Positions 51,464 to 61,017 of a stretch of DNA of 64,000 nucleotides are shown in pieces. Both the position numbers and the translations under genes were made by a program. The notes beneath the pieces were generated by a model. It was given only the letters and a program-made list of their open reading frames with translations. It ran no database searches and was not told where the DNA came from. Source of the DNA: an uncultured Erysipelotrichaceae bacterium (lineage in GTDB: Bacteria > Bacillota_I > Bacilli_A > RFN20 > CAG-826); NCBI GenBank assembly GCA_902800025.1, contig CADCDA010000006.1, forward strand, positions 1 through 64,000. The letters are read 5' to 3'. How positions within the stretch are numbered: position 1 is the stretch's first letter; every line of letters begins with the position of its first letter.

Positions 51464-51483
51464 TTTCGAAAAAGAAGACCTTA

Positions 51484-51540
51484 ATGTAAACAATTCTTTG
51501 CACATATAAATGTGGAATAAAAAAAGCTTGTAAACAAATA
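51484..51540 (+). promoter_or_regulatory. Possible operator for the transporter operon (TGTAAACAA pair)
   Basis: TGTAAACAATTC at about 51486 and TTGTAAACAAATATG at about 51529 are direct repeats about 44 bases apart, upstream of the likely promoter (TATATTAAAATATAT near 51565). They resemble half of the CcpA cre element or a LacI-family operator; the match is partial. Confidence 0.35.
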
Positions 51541-51658
51541 TGTTGTAATTGTTGGAAATTATATTAAAATATATAGCGTGGATATGCAAATTAGCTAATT
51601 TAAAAACGTCGGTTTTTTTTGACGCTTATTTGCTAAATTTTGATGAAAGGAGTTTATC

Positions 51659-53284
51659 ATGAAAATCAAAAGAATCCTTATGGTCTCATGTTTAGCTTCC
51701 GGCTTACTTCTTACAGCCTGTGGCCCTAAGAGTAGCGGTGGCGGATCTAGCGGACCAATCCCAATTGATCCAACTGTTCCAGAAGAAGCTCGTGGAACAT
51801 ACGCGATCACAATGTGGGGCTCTGAAGTAGAAGGTGTCGAAGAATTATTCAAAGAACAAATTCAAGATTTCTGCGAATTAAACCCAGGCTTAACAATCAA
51901 CGTTACCTATGAAGCAGTTTCTGAAAAAGACTCTGCTGCAAAAGTTTTAGCAGACGTTGACGCCGCTGCTGACCTTTACTGCTTCGCTCAAGACCAATTC
52001 GCTGATTTGGTTCAAGGTGCTGCACTTAGCCGTTTAGGTAAAGTTGCACAAGACGCAATTACAGCAAATAACGACGCAGGTTCAGTTGCTGCAGTTACAT
52101 CTGGCGATTATTTATACGCCTACCCAATGACAGCTGATAACGGCTACTTCATGTATTATGACAATACAGTCGTTAAAGCAAATCATTTAAACAGTTTAGA
52201 AGATATTCTTGCTGACTGCGTTGCAGCAGAAAGAACATTCTCAATGGAAACATCTACCTCTGCTTGGTATCTTGCTTCATTCTTCTTTGGCACAGGCTGT
52301 GTCAGTGAATGGACAACAGATGACGAAGGTGAATTCGTTGCTGCAAATGATACATTCAACTCACCACAAGGTCTCATCGCTATGAGAGGAATGCAACATT
52401 TAGTTAAATCTGAATATTACGTTTCTTCTTCAAACGCTGCTGAACAATTCGCCGCTGCTAGACAAGCCGCTGTCGTCGTCTCTGGTACATGGGATTACGA
52501 TAAGGCAGTTGAAGCTTTAGGTGAAAAACTCGGTGTTGCCGAATTACCAAGCTTTACAGTTGACGGACAATCCTACCATCTAGGTAGCTATTCCGGTAAC
52601 AAACTTCTTGGTGTCAAACCAACAACAGATGTTAAGAGAGCCCGTGTTTTATCTACATTAGCCCTTTACTTAACAAGCCAAGATTGCCAAGAAGAAAGAT
52701 TTGATGCAGTTTCTTGGGGACCATCCAACAAGGTCGTCGCTCAAATGGACAAAGTTACTGCTAACCCAGCACTTGCTGCATTATTAAAACAAGCTCAATA
52801 TGCTAAACCACAAGGCCAAATTCCAGGCGCATGGTGGGATTTCGCAAAAGTTTTAGGCACAGTTGCTGCTGAAGCTGCACAAGATGATACAGCCGCTTTA
52901 CAAGCTGGCTTAACAAGCTATGCTGAATCTATCGATAAGGTTCTTCACCCAACAGAACAACCAGTTTGGGCATTAGTTGGAAACTTCTCACGTGATAGTA
53001 ACAACTGGTGGAACGCTGCAACCGCTAAGAGAATGACTGAAGGCGAAAGTGGAAAATGGTCTACTACAGTCGCTTTAGCTGCCGACGATGAATTCAAAGT
53101 TTGTAAGATTAATTCTACAACCGTTCTTGAATGGGCATATGGTGCTAGCGCAGTTGACCAAACCGCTTCCACAGCTGCTGCTGCATTCGATTTAACTGGT
53201 GATAACATTAAAGTTCTTACCGCTGGTAGTTACTTAATCGTTATGACTGGCACAGGCGTTGAATTACGCTCCGCTATTGCATAA
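51659..53284 (+). CDS. malE: Maltodextrin-type solute-binding lipoprotein with C-terminal extra domain
   Basis: 541 residues, GAAAGGAG upstream. Lipobox TAC (Cys about 20), Gly/Ser linker, then family 1 solute-binding protein features (YAITMWGSEVEGVEELFKEQ, VLADVDAAADLYCFAQDQF, YAYPMTADNGYFMYYDNTVV, LFFGTG-type SFFFGTGCVSEW). About 90 residues at the C-terminus beyond the usual length (WALVGNFSRDSNNWWNAATA, SYLIVMTGTGVELRSA) look like a SusE/CBM-type starch-binding domain. First gene of the transport operon; hairpin before the next gene. Confidence 0.88.
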   Translation: MKIKRILMVSCLASGLLLTACGPKSSGGGSSGPIPIDPTVPEEARGTYAITMWGSEVEGVEELFKEQIQDFCELNPGLTINVTYEAVSEKDSAAKVLADVDAAADLYCFAQDQFADLVQGAALSRLGKVAQDAITANNDAGSVAAVTSGDYLYAYPMTADNGYFMYYDNTVVKANHLNSLEDILADCVAAERTFSMETSTSAWYLASFFFGTGCVSEWTTDDEGEFVAANDTFNSPQGLIAMRGMQHLVKSEYYVSSSNAAEQFAAARQAAVVVSGTWDYDKAVEALGEKLGVAELPSFTVDGQSYHLGSYSGNKLLGVKPTTDVKRARVLSTLALYLTSQDCQEERFDAVSWGPSNKVVAQMDKVTANPALAALLKQAQYAKPQGQIPGAWWDFAKVLGTVAAEAAQDDTAALQAGLTSYAESIDKVLHPTEQPVWALVGNFSRDSNNWWNAATAKRMTEGESGKWSTTVALAADDEFKVCKINSTTVLEWAYGASAVDQTASTAAAAFDLTGDNIKVLTAGSYLIVMTGTGVELRSAIA

Positions 53285-53303
53285 TTAGCAATTTAGATTT
53301 TTA

Positions 53304-53341
53304 GGTTGGGGTCTCACATGAGACTCCAGCCTTCTTTTTTT
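53304..53341 (+). terminator. Intercistronic hairpin between the binding-protein and permease genes
   Basis: GGTTGGGGTCTC, loop ACAT, GAGACTCCAGCC with a T-rich tail CTTCTTTTTTT. A long stem with U-run, so partial termination is expected and the binding protein should outnumber the permease. Confidence 0.7.
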
Positions 53342-53362
53342 GAAAGGAGAAAGGAACATTTT

Positions 53363-55042
53363 ATGAAAAAATATAGTTCGCTTGAATATTTAAGGCTAAC
53401 TAAGATTCAAAGATTTTTTTATAAGATTGCTTGCTTTTTCGTAGGGATTCCTCAATTCTTCAAAAAGATTGGACTTGCCATTGTTAAATTCGCTAAGAAA
53501 TTTGGCATTGGCGTTAAAGATGAATTTAAAGATCTTGTCATGACTTTTGTTAATGGTGATTACAAGACAAGAATCTCATATGCAATTATGGGATTTGGCT
53601 CTTTTACCAGAAAACAATATGGCCGTGGCATTTTATTTTTCTTGTTTGAGGCTATATTTATTGTTTATATGGCTCTCGCAGGCGGATATTGGATTTCGAT
53701 GTTACCTTCTTTAGGTAAAATTGGTCCTCACCAAGAATATGATCCTATTTGGGACGTTTGGGTTCCAGCTTATGGAGATAACTCATTTAAAATCTTACTT
53801 TATTCCGTCTTAACTATTTTCTTCATCGTGGCCTTTATTTACACATGGAGATTAAACATTAAACAAAATAGAATTTCTGAAGAGATTATTGGCTCAATGC
53901 CAAAAAGATGTCTTGAAAAAGAAAAGAAACAAAAGATTGTTGAACTCAAAAAGAACAATCCTGATTTGTCTACAGAAGAATTATCGCAAAAGACAAAAGA
54001 GATTGAAGACGAATACAATCAAAAGATCGAAGAAGTTCCATCAAAACCTCTTAAAAGCACAAAAGATGACGTTATGTCACTTATCGACAACGAATTCCAT
54101 AAAACATTATTGGCCTTACCAGTAACTGGTATTTTGATTTTCACAGTCATGCCAATCATCTTTATGATTCTCGTTGCATTTACAAACTATTCCGGACAAG
54201 CTAATGGTTATACAAACCATTTATTCCACTGGGTTGGAATGGATAACTTTAACACAGTGTTAGTTTGGAGTAATAGTGGTGGCGCAAGTTTCTCTGCAAC
54301 ATTTGGAGAAGTTCTTGCTTGGACACTCATGTGGGCGTTCTTTGCAACATTCTCTAACTATTTCTTAGGAATGATTGTCGCTATGATTATTAATAAGAAA
54401 GGCATTAAATTGAAAAAATGGTGGAGAACAGTTTTAGTTCTTACAATTGCTATTCCTCAATTTATTTCCCTCTTATACGTTAACAAAATGTTCTCATATA
54501 CCGGTGTCATTAATGGTGTTATCACCAACTTAGGTGGTACCCCAGTTCACTTTATGGATGACTATGCTGAACCATGGGTTTCTAGATTAACCGTTATTCT
54601 AGTTAACATTTGGATTGGTATTCCATATTTGATGTTAATCGCTACTGGTATTTTAATGAATATTCCTGCCGACCTATACGAATCCGCTCAAATCGATGGA
54701 GCGAATGTTTTCCAACAATATATGAAGATTACTCTTCCATATATGTTATTCGTTACAGGTCCATACCTATTAACTAGCTTCACGGGTAATATGAATAACT
54801 TCAATGTCATATTCCTGCTTACGGGTGGTGCTCCGACTATGATCAACACCCCACCAAATGCTGCTAGTGTTGGTAGTACAGACTTATTAATTACTTGGTT
54901 ATTTAAGATTACGACTACAGCTGGAAGTAAATACTACTTAGCGTCAGTTATTGGTATCTTAGTCTTCCTTGTTGTCGCTATTATCTCAATTATTGTTTAT
55001 AACATCATTCCAAGTAACAAGAACGAGGAGGATTTCCAATAA
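53363..55042 (+). CDS. malF: MalF-like ABC permease with charged cytoplasmic insert
   Basis: 559 residues from ATG 53363 (AAAGGAGAAAGGA upstream). N-terminal amphipathic region and two early helices, then a coiled charged segment of about 70 residues (KRCLEKEKKQKIVELKKNNP, SQKTKEIEDEYNQKIEEVPS) not found in standard MalF, then the permease core with LMLIATGILMNIPADLYESA and IDGANVFQQYMKITLPYM (EAA loop with G). The insert is much longer than usual linkers. Forms the translocation channel with the next gene product. Confidence 0.85.
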   Translation: MKKYSSLEYLRLTKIQRFFYKIACFFVGIPQFFKKIGLAIVKFAKKFGIGVKDEFKDLVMTFVNGDYKTRISYAIMGFGSFTRKQYGRGILFFLFEAIFIVYMALAGGYWISMLPSLGKIGPHQEYDPIWDVWVPAYGDNSFKILLYSVLTIFFIVAFIYTWRLNIKQNRISEEIIGSMPKRCLEKEKKQKIVELKKNNPDLSTEELSQKTKEIEDEYNQKIEEVPSKPLKSTKDDVMSLIDNEFHKTLLALPVTGILIFTVMPIIFMILVAFTNYSGQANGYTNHLFHWVGMDNFNTVLVWSNSGGASFSATFGEVLAWTLMWAFFATFSNYFLGMIVAMIINKKGIKLKKWWRTVLVLTIAIPQFISLLYVNKMFSYTGVINGVITNLGGTPVHFMDDYAEPWVSRLTVILVNIWIGIPYLMLIATGILMNIPADLYESAQIDGANVFQQYMKITLPYMLFVTGPYLLTSFTGNMNNFNVIFLLTGGAPTMINTPPNAASVGSTDLLITWLFKITTTAGSKYYLASVIGILVFLVVAIISIIVYNIIPSNKNEEDFQ

Positions 55043-55956
55043 TGGCAGAAGAATTATTGAATACAAATACTCCAGAAGTAGTTGAACATAAAAAAGATAA
55101 ACGTCACATGGGCTTAACAGCCTCTAGAACGATATCTAATACAGTTATTTATTTCATCCTTGTTATTATGACTGTTGTGTGGCTCGTTCCATTTATCTTC
55201 TTAGTGCTTCAATCATTCCGTGTTGAATCAACTGGTATGGTTGGATATATCATTCCTGAACAATGGGGATTTAACAATTATGTTAATTTATTTACTAACA
55301 CTAAATTCCCTAAATGGTTCATGAACACATTTATCATCGCACTAGCTACCGCTGCTTTACAAACAATCATCGTCTTATGTATGTCATATACATTATCAAG
55401 ACTTAGATTCGGTGGTAGAAAGTTCTTAATGAACTTCATGCTTGTTCTTGGCATGTTCCCAGGTATGTTAACCATGATTATTCTCTATCGTGTCTTAGCA
55501 GACCTTCACATGACCCAACAAAACTCAATACCTGGTTTAATCTTAGTCTATGCCGCTAGTAGTGGTATGGGTTATTACGTATCTAAAGGTTTCTTTGATA
55601 CATTACCAAAAAGCTTAGACGAAGCTGCTAGAGTTGATGGCGCTAATAGAGCGCAAGTTCTTCTCAAAGTCATCCTTCCATTATCTAAGCCAATCGTTAT
55701 TTACACTTTATTGACCGCATTTATGGGTCCATGGGGCGACTTCGCATTCGCTTCATATATCGCGTTCAACAATTCTAATGGTATGAACGTCGCTGTCGGT
55801 TTGAATTCCTTAATTTCAACCCCAGCATCCATCGGTAAGAATTACACGATGTTCTGTGCTGGTGGTGTGGTGGTTGCTATTCCGATTACAGTGCTATTCT
55901 TGTTCTTACAGAAATATTATGTTGAAGGCGTCACCGGCGGTGCCGTCAAAGGTTAG
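55042..55956 (+). CDS. malG: MalG-like ABC permease
   Basis: 304 residues; start overlaps the preceding stop (TAATG). Six helices with EAA loop SLDEAARVDGANRAQVLLKV and closing KYYVEGVTGGAVKG, typical of MalG. Partner of the MalF-like protein. Confidence 0.9.
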   Translation: MAEELLNTNTPEVVEHKKDKRHMGLTASRTISNTVIYFILVIMTVVWLVPFIFLVLQSFRVESTGMVGYIIPEQWGFNNYVNLFTNTKFPKWFMNTFIIALATAALQTIIVLCMSYTLSRLRFGGRKFLMNFMLVLGMFPGMLTMIILYRVLADLHMTQQNSIPGLILVYAASSGMGYYVSKGFFDTLPKSLDEAARVDGANRAQVLLKVILPLSKPIVIYTLLTAFMGPWGDFAFASYIAFNNSNGMNVAVGLNSLISTPASIGKNYTMFCAGGVVVAIPITVLFLFLQKYYVEGVTGGAVKG

Positions 55957-55967
55957 GAGGCTATATT

Positions 55968-57095
55968 ATGGCTCAAGTAAAATTGACAAATGTAAAGAAA
56001 ATATATCAAGGAAACGTTGTTGCTGTTCATGATTTTAACTTGGACATTCAGGATAAAGAATTTATCGTCTTCGTCGGTCCTTCTGGATGTGGTAAATCCA
56101 CAACATTAAGAATGGTTGCTGGACTTGAAGAAATTTCTGAAGGTACAGTTGAAATCGATGGCGAAGTCGTCAATGACTTACAACCAAAAGATCGTCACAT
56201 TTCCATGGTATTCCAAAACTACGCCTTATATCCTCATTTAACAGTCTTTGAGAATATGGCGTTCCCTCTTCGTTTACTCAGACCAAAAATGAGCAACAAA
56301 GAGATTTATGATCGAGTCACAAGCGCTGCCGAAGTCTTAGGCATTACTGAATATTTGACTCGTAAACCAAAAGCCCTTTCCGGCGGACAAAGACAACGTG
56401 TCGCCATTGGTAGAGCAATGGTTAAGGACTGTAAAGTCTTCTTAATGGACGAACCATTATCAAACTTAGATGCAAAGCTTCGTAACCAAATGAGAGCGGA
56501 AATTATTCTCTTAAGAAAGAGAATCAATACCACATTCATTTATGTTACACACGATCAAACAGAAGCTATGACTCTCGGTGATAGAATCGTCATTATGAAA
56601 GATGGTTATATTATGCAAGTTGGTACTCCAACTGAAGTTTTCGATGAACCAGCGAACTTATTCGTCGCTCAATTCATCGGCGCCCCAATGATGAATACAG
56701 TCAAATGTCAACTCATCAAAGAAGGCAAGAAATACTTCGTTAATCCTTATGGAGTTAAATTAGAAGTCGATGGTGAAAAGGCTCAAATCCTCGCTGATAA
56801 TGGTGTGGAAACACGCGATATTATCTTAGGATTTAGACCAGAACACGTTGATATCGTTAAAGAAAACGGCATTCCTGTTTCCGTTTTAGTTAACGAAATG
56901 ATGGGTAGTGAAATTCACCTCCACGTTTTAACTTCTGATAACGCCAAACTCATTGTCAGAGTTCCAACTGTTAGATTAACAAAAGAAGAAAGAGAAGGCT
57001 TAACTGCTGGTAAAGAATTACAAATTAGTTTCCCAGGCAAAGTTATGCACTTCTTCGATCCAGAAACTGAAAAATCACTTTTAGTTAAAGAATAA
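55968..57095 (+). CDS. msmX: Sugar ABC transporter ATP-binding protein, MsmX/UgpC type
   Basis: 375 residues, AGGAGG upstream of ATG 55968. FVGPSGCGKSTTLRMVAGLE (Walker A), LSGGQRQRVAIGRAMV, VFLMDEPLSNLDAK, YVTHDQTEAMTLGDRIVIM, and a C-terminal TOBE-type regulatory domain (LGFRPEHVDIVKENG, FPGKVMHFFDPETEKS). MsmX-like ATPases often serve several oligosaccharide importers. Confidence 0.93.
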   Translation: MAQVKLTNVKKIYQGNVVAVHDFNLDIQDKEFIVFVGPSGCGKSTTLRMVAGLEEISEGTVEIDGEVVNDLQPKDRHISMVFQNYALYPHLTVFENMAFPLRLLRPKMSNKEIYDRVTSAAEVLGITEYLTRKPKALSGGQRQRVAIGRAMVKDCKVFLMDEPLSNLDAKLRNQMRAEIILLRKRINTTFIYVTHDQTEAMTLGDRIVIMKDGYIMQVGTPTEVFDEPANLFVAQFIGAPMMNTVKCQLIKEGKKYFVNPYGVKLEVDGEKAQILADNGVETRDIILGFRPEHVDIVKENGIPVSVLVNEMMGSEIHLHVLTSDNAKLIVRVPTVRLTKEEREGLTAGKELQISFPGKVMHFFDPETEKSLLVKE

Positions 57096-57113
57096 AGAAA
57101 GGAGAAAACACAC

Positions 57114-57620
57114 ATGAAAAAAGTATTAGCTTTTCTAAAATCTAATATTGCGTTTTTTGTCATTGTTGCGATTTCTCTAATCTTTTATTTAATTGCCATT
57201 GTTGGTGGTGATTATCAAACTACCGAATTCTTTGGCGAAGTTAAGCATTATCAATTTATAACAGGTATCCAAGATGGTGTCGGATTAGCGTTCCTTTACG
57301 TTATTATCCCTGCTATTTGCTTGGCTGCGATTGTGTGCTTAAACTTCTTCAAGCCAAAGAAAAGAGATGGAAAATTAGCTACTGTCTTTGTTGCCTTATT
57401 TATTGGTATCGCAACAATTGCTGGAGCGTTATTACTTTTAATTCCATTCGCGTTATTTAAAGACGCTAACGTGAATTACACTCAGATTTCTGACTGGAAA
57501 GCAATTACTGCAGATGTCTATTATGTAAAAGTGTATAATTTCCCACTTCTCTCAATGGTTATTAGTCTTATTGCTACGATTGTTTTAGGATGTTATACAT
57601 CCGCTACTTTATCAGAATAG
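57114..57620 (+). CDS. Membrane protein of the sugar-transport operon, 168 aa
   Basis: GAAAGGAG 9 nt before ATG 57114. Four helices (FVIVAISLIFYLIAIVGG, LAFLYVIIPAICLAAIVCLN, VFVALFIGIATIAGALLLLI, SMVISLIATIVLGCYTSATL). No family recognised; in this operon it may belong to transport or envelope function. Confidence 0.65.
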   Translation: MKKVLAFLKSNIAFFVIVAISLIFYLIAIVGGDYQTTEFFGEVKHYQFITGIQDGVGLAFLYVIIPAICLAAIVCLNFFKPKKRDGKLATVFVALFIGIATIAGALLLLIPFALFKDANVNYTQISDWKAITADVYYVKVYNFPLLSMVISLIATIVLGCYTSATLSE

Positions 57621-57632
57621 GAGGGTTCTTAT

Positions 57633-58835
57633 ATGAAAATTAAAAAATTAGCATTATTACTTTCTTCTATTTTGTTGTCTAGTTGCTCTCTTGGAGCGGA
57701 AACCGTTAGCAAAGATGAATTCAAAAGAATTCTAAACGATGAAATTAAACCAACCGTTATTGAAAGTATTAAAACTAGCAAAGATGATTACACCGTTATT
57801 GAAGGTAGAAGAAATGTCAGTTTAAAGACATATATCGAAACCACCTATTCCGGTGACACCGCTGATTATGACATGTTCTTTAATGAAAAAAAGTTAGATC
57901 AAGAACTCTTGATGATGTATAGCAAGACCATCACTAGTTATGCCACAAAAGAAATCATCACTAGTGCGGGTGTTAAAGCATTTTCTGATGTTGAAAAAGT
58001 AATTGATATTGAAGATTACGCTTTAATAAACACTGAAGACCATCATCTTAAGACCGTTAAAGACAAGTATCACACTCTTATTAGAACCGACTATCTTTCT
58101 ATCGAACTTGATACTTTAACTGGAAGAATCAGCACTGCTGAAATTATTGTCGACGACAATATCTTCGAGTTTGGTTCTACAAAGATTACCTATGACAAGT
58201 TCACAGAAAAAGACGATTCCGAAGAAGAGGAAGAGGAAGATATTGAAAATCCAGTCATCTCTTTAGCGGGTACCGAATGGACACTTGAAGACACCATCAG
58301 TGGTAATAAGAAGTCTGTTGTTACTTTCGTTGAAGACCTCGATAAAATCGCTAGTAAGAACGTTGTTGTTGGAACTATCGTATGTGGCGAAGAAACACAT
58401 GAACTATTTATCTTCGAAAAAGGTGATGGCTCTTATAACTTTGAAGTAAGAGAAACAACCCAAACTGAAGAATCAACAATTCTTAGCGATGTCGCATATG
58501 ATAAGTCCGTCTCTGGATTTATCGAAACAGTCATCACCCCAGAAGTGAACAATTACTTCGCTCTAGCGAGCGTCACTGAATGGGATGAAGAAGTCGTCGA
58601 ATCATACGCCAGTGCCTTTAACTTCATTAAGGACACAATTGATAGCAACAAAACAATTGAAATCCTTAAGCGTGTTTCAGGTATCGCTTATCGAGTCAAT
58701 GATAACGGTGATTTGAAAGAAGCTATCGTCTCTAAATTAGACGAAGAAACCAAAACAAGAAGAATTACCGATGTCGCTCAAAGACATGGATTTAACGGTA
58801 ATGAAATCTATACTTACGAATTCTTAGGTTTCTAA
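57633..58835 (+). CDS. Lipoprotein of unknown function in the sugar operon
   Basis: 400 residues. Signal peptide ending LLSSC (Cys about 19). Beta-rich body; an acidic stretch DDSEEEEEEDIENP near residue 200 separates two similar-sized halves. It is close behind the previous gene with GGAGGG. No enzymatic motif recognised. Terminator follows at 58862. Confidence 0.65.
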   Translation: MKIKKLALLLSSILLSSCSLGAETVSKDEFKRILNDEIKPTVIESIKTSKDDYTVIEGRRNVSLKTYIETTYSGDTADYDMFFNEKKLDQELLMMYSKTITSYATKEIITSAGVKAFSDVEKVIDIEDYALINTEDHHLKTVKDKYHTLIRTDYLSIELDTLTGRISTAEIIVDDNIFEFGSTKITYDKFTEKDDSEEEEEEDIENPVISLAGTEWTLEDTISGNKKSVVTFVEDLDKIASKNVVVGTIVCGEETHELFIFEKGDGSYNFEVRETTQTEESTILSDVAYDKSVSGFIETVITPEVNNYFALASVTEWDEEVVESYASAFNFIKDTIDSNKTIEILKRVSGIAYRVNDNGDLKEAIVSKLDEETKTRRITDVAQRHGFNGNEIYTYEFLGF

Positions 58836-58861
58836 GGATATTCGAGTAAGTTATAAAAACT

Positions 58862-58893
58862 AGAGTCTCATATTTTTGAGACTCTTTTTTTGA
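58862..58893 (+). terminator. Terminator of the transport operon
   Basis: AGAGTCTCA, loop about 6 nt, TGAGACTCT, TTTTTTT. Confidence 0.8.
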
Positions 58894-58984
58894 TTGTTAG
58901 GGCCTATAATTTCTATAAATATATTACAAATATATTTCATTTTACTTAATTATTTGGTATGTTTATGGTGAGTGAGGATTACAT

Positions 58985-60793
58985 ATGAAAAATGAATTCA
59001 TTGTGAATATTATTCATCGTCCTGAATTAGCGCCAGAATACGCTGCTAAGACAAGCGGAAAAGATCCTAAGGAAGTTGTTAAAGAATCGTTAGGTATTTT
59101 CCTTTTTCAACAAGAAGCTGCTCATAAAAACGGATTAAAAACTACAATTCACGTGACATATGCTTCTTTATTTAATGACGATTTGGTGGAAATCGTCAAA
59201 GAACATCACGATAAATATGGTGATGAAATCGCTTTATCTCTTCTTGGCTTACCATGCCCAGAATTCAAAGAGAAATATAAAACAGAAGACTTCTGTATTT
59301 GGATGTTCTCTAAAGAAGATAAAGAAAAGATCATTGATGATGTCTTTGGATTATTCCATAAGAAGTTTGGTTTCTATCCAGAAAGCACAGGAAGCTATTT
59401 CTTGGATGCTTACACAATTAACTACATGAAAAAGAAATATCCATCAGTGAAATGTGCGGTTGCGACATGTTGGGAAGAAGGTTCTAAAGCCTATCATACA
59501 TGTAACAACTCTTGGTACACATTCATGGATGGTGGACCATGGAACCCATGGATTCCTTCTAAAATTAATTCTCATTGCCCAGCTTATAGTAAAGACGATG
59601 ATAGTGGTATCGTCGCTATTCCACATTTAAGTAGAGACTTACTCGCGTGTTTTGACGGTAACGGTTCTAACTTTGGAACTCATCCTCAAAATGTCATTCG
59701 TGGAATGATTTATTACAAAGACAAAAACGGAAGATGGCAATACCCATATTTATATAATTTAATCGATGAGTATCGTCATTTAGGAAAATATAATGATGGC
59801 TATTCCTACAACATGATGTTTGTGGGACCAGGTTGGTTGAACAAAAAAGGTAGATGGGAAGCTCCATACGAATTACTCGCTCAATCTTATGAAGACGCGA
59901 TGAAATATTATGGTGAACTTAAGAAAAAAGGCGAACTTATTGATATGACCATGAGTGAATTCGCTGATTACTATCGTAAGAAACACCCAGACTATAACAC
60001 TCCAGAATGTGCTTTATGGAAAGACATTCTTTATGGAAGCAATAAGCAATATTTCTGGTATGTTGATCCATATATGAGAACATGCTTAGACTTCAACCAA
60101 GGTGGTGCGATGATTGATTTAAGACCATACGCTGCTCGAGTTCCATTTGAAGTCGGTATTGGTACAGACCACGTTTATGACGCAACCTATCCATATCTTA
60201 TTCAAGCTAATTACCGCGCTGGATTCTTCACCCATTATGCGGGTGCAGGCACCAATAAAAGCTGCCAAGTCACTTATAAAGGTGAAACAGCAGACTTATG
60301 TTTAACTCGTACGATGGCGAAATATGAAAAAGTTGGAGAAGATGTTGTTATTACAACTAATCCAGTCGACTTATTACTCGGCGGAGAAAAGATTATCGTT
60401 CAATCAGTGTTTACTTTTGAACACGGCAAATCAATTCTCAAAGTTGAAAGAAAACTCTTAAGTGAAGTTAAAGAACCAGTAACATTCACTGAATATATGA
60501 CAGGTGGATTTGGTAATAACGAATATCAAGCTGACTTAAGCAAAGTTACCTTAAGAGTGGATTCTAAAAAAATGGATTACCTTTATAAAGGTAGAAAAAT
60601 TAAAGTTGAAAACGCGAAGGAAGCAGAAGTTGTTATTCCTGATATTCAAACCTCAATTGTCTTAACTGGCAATGGTGATTATCTCGAAGTTGAAGAAGGT
60701 ATTGCCTTCTCACCTGCTTATCACCTTAGAAGCGCGAAAGCATTAACCAAAGGAGGGCTTATCACATGTCTCAATCTAAGAAAGGCCGCTTAA
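58985..60793 (+). CDS. Putative cytoplasmic carbohydrate-active enzyme with deacetylase/GH57-like barrel
   Basis: 602 residues, no signal peptide. N-terminal 300 residues (FIVNIIHRPELAPEYAAKTS, GLKTTIHVTYASLFNDDLVE, EIALSLLGLPCPEFKEKYKT) read like the beta/alpha barrel shared by NodB polysaccharide deacetylases and GH57-type glycosidases; GGPWNPWIPSKINSHCPAYS and MMFVGPGWLNKKGRWEAPYE follow. The C-terminal half is beta-rich. Family placement is uncertain and catalytic residues cannot be named with confidence. Its end overlaps the following zinc-ribbon gene by 28 bases, so the two are coupled and lie in a galactan locus. Confidence 0.5.
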   Translation: MKNEFIVNIIHRPELAPEYAAKTSGKDPKEVVKESLGIFLFQQEAAHKNGLKTTIHVTYASLFNDDLVEIVKEHHDKYGDEIALSLLGLPCPEFKEKYKTEDFCIWMFSKEDKEKIIDDVFGLFHKKFGFYPESTGSYFLDAYTINYMKKKYPSVKCAVATCWEEGSKAYHTCNNSWYTFMDGGPWNPWIPSKINSHCPAYSKDDDSGIVAIPHLSRDLLACFDGNGSNFGTHPQNVIRGMIYYKDKNGRWQYPYLYNLIDEYRHLGKYNDGYSYNMMFVGPGWLNKKGRWEAPYELLAQSYEDAMKYYGELKKKGELIDMTMSEFADYYRKKHPDYNTPECALWKDILYGSNKQYFWYVDPYMRTCLDFNQGGAMIDLRPYAARVPFEVGIGTDHVYDATYPYLIQANYRAGFFTHYAGAGTNKSCQVTYKGETADLCLTRTMAKYEKVGEDVVITTNPVDLLLGGEKIIVQSVFTFEHGKSILKVERKLLSEVKEPVTFTEYMTGGFGNNEYQADLSKVTLRVDSKKMDYLYKGRKIKVENAKEAEVVIPDIQTSIVLTGNGDYLEVEEGIAFSPAYHLRSAKALTKGGLITCLNLRKAA

Positions 60794-61017
60794 ACTATCG
60801 TTGTCCTGCATGTTTCATGCGTGAAATCGACATGGATATGTTCTATGACGAAGAAAAAGATGAATATTATTGCTTAAGATGCGGATATCATGGAAACGAA
60901 GAAGATGTCCTTCGTCTTAACGAACAAGCGAGATATCGCTACAAGATGATTAATAAAAGAGTCACTGATTTTGGAGAGGATAATGAACCTCTTAAGTTCG
61001 AGGATAATGACAAATGA
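60766..61017 (+). CDS. Small zinc-ribbon protein, 83 aa
   Basis: ATG 60766 inside the end of the preceding gene with AAAGGAGGG as ribosome site. RCPACFMREIDMDMFYDEEK and YYCLRCGYHGNEEDVLRLNE give two CxxC knuckles, a zinc ribbon; the basic middle (RYRYKMINKRVTDFG) could contact nucleic acid. No signal peptide, no GG leader, so unrelated to the Nif11 set except in the knuckles. Start of the GH53 gene overlaps its stop (ATGA). Confidence 0.7.
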   Translation: MSQSKKGRLNYRCPACFMREIDMDMFYDEEKDEYYCLRCGYHGNEEDVLRLNEQARYRYKMINKRVTDFGEDNEPLKFEDNDK

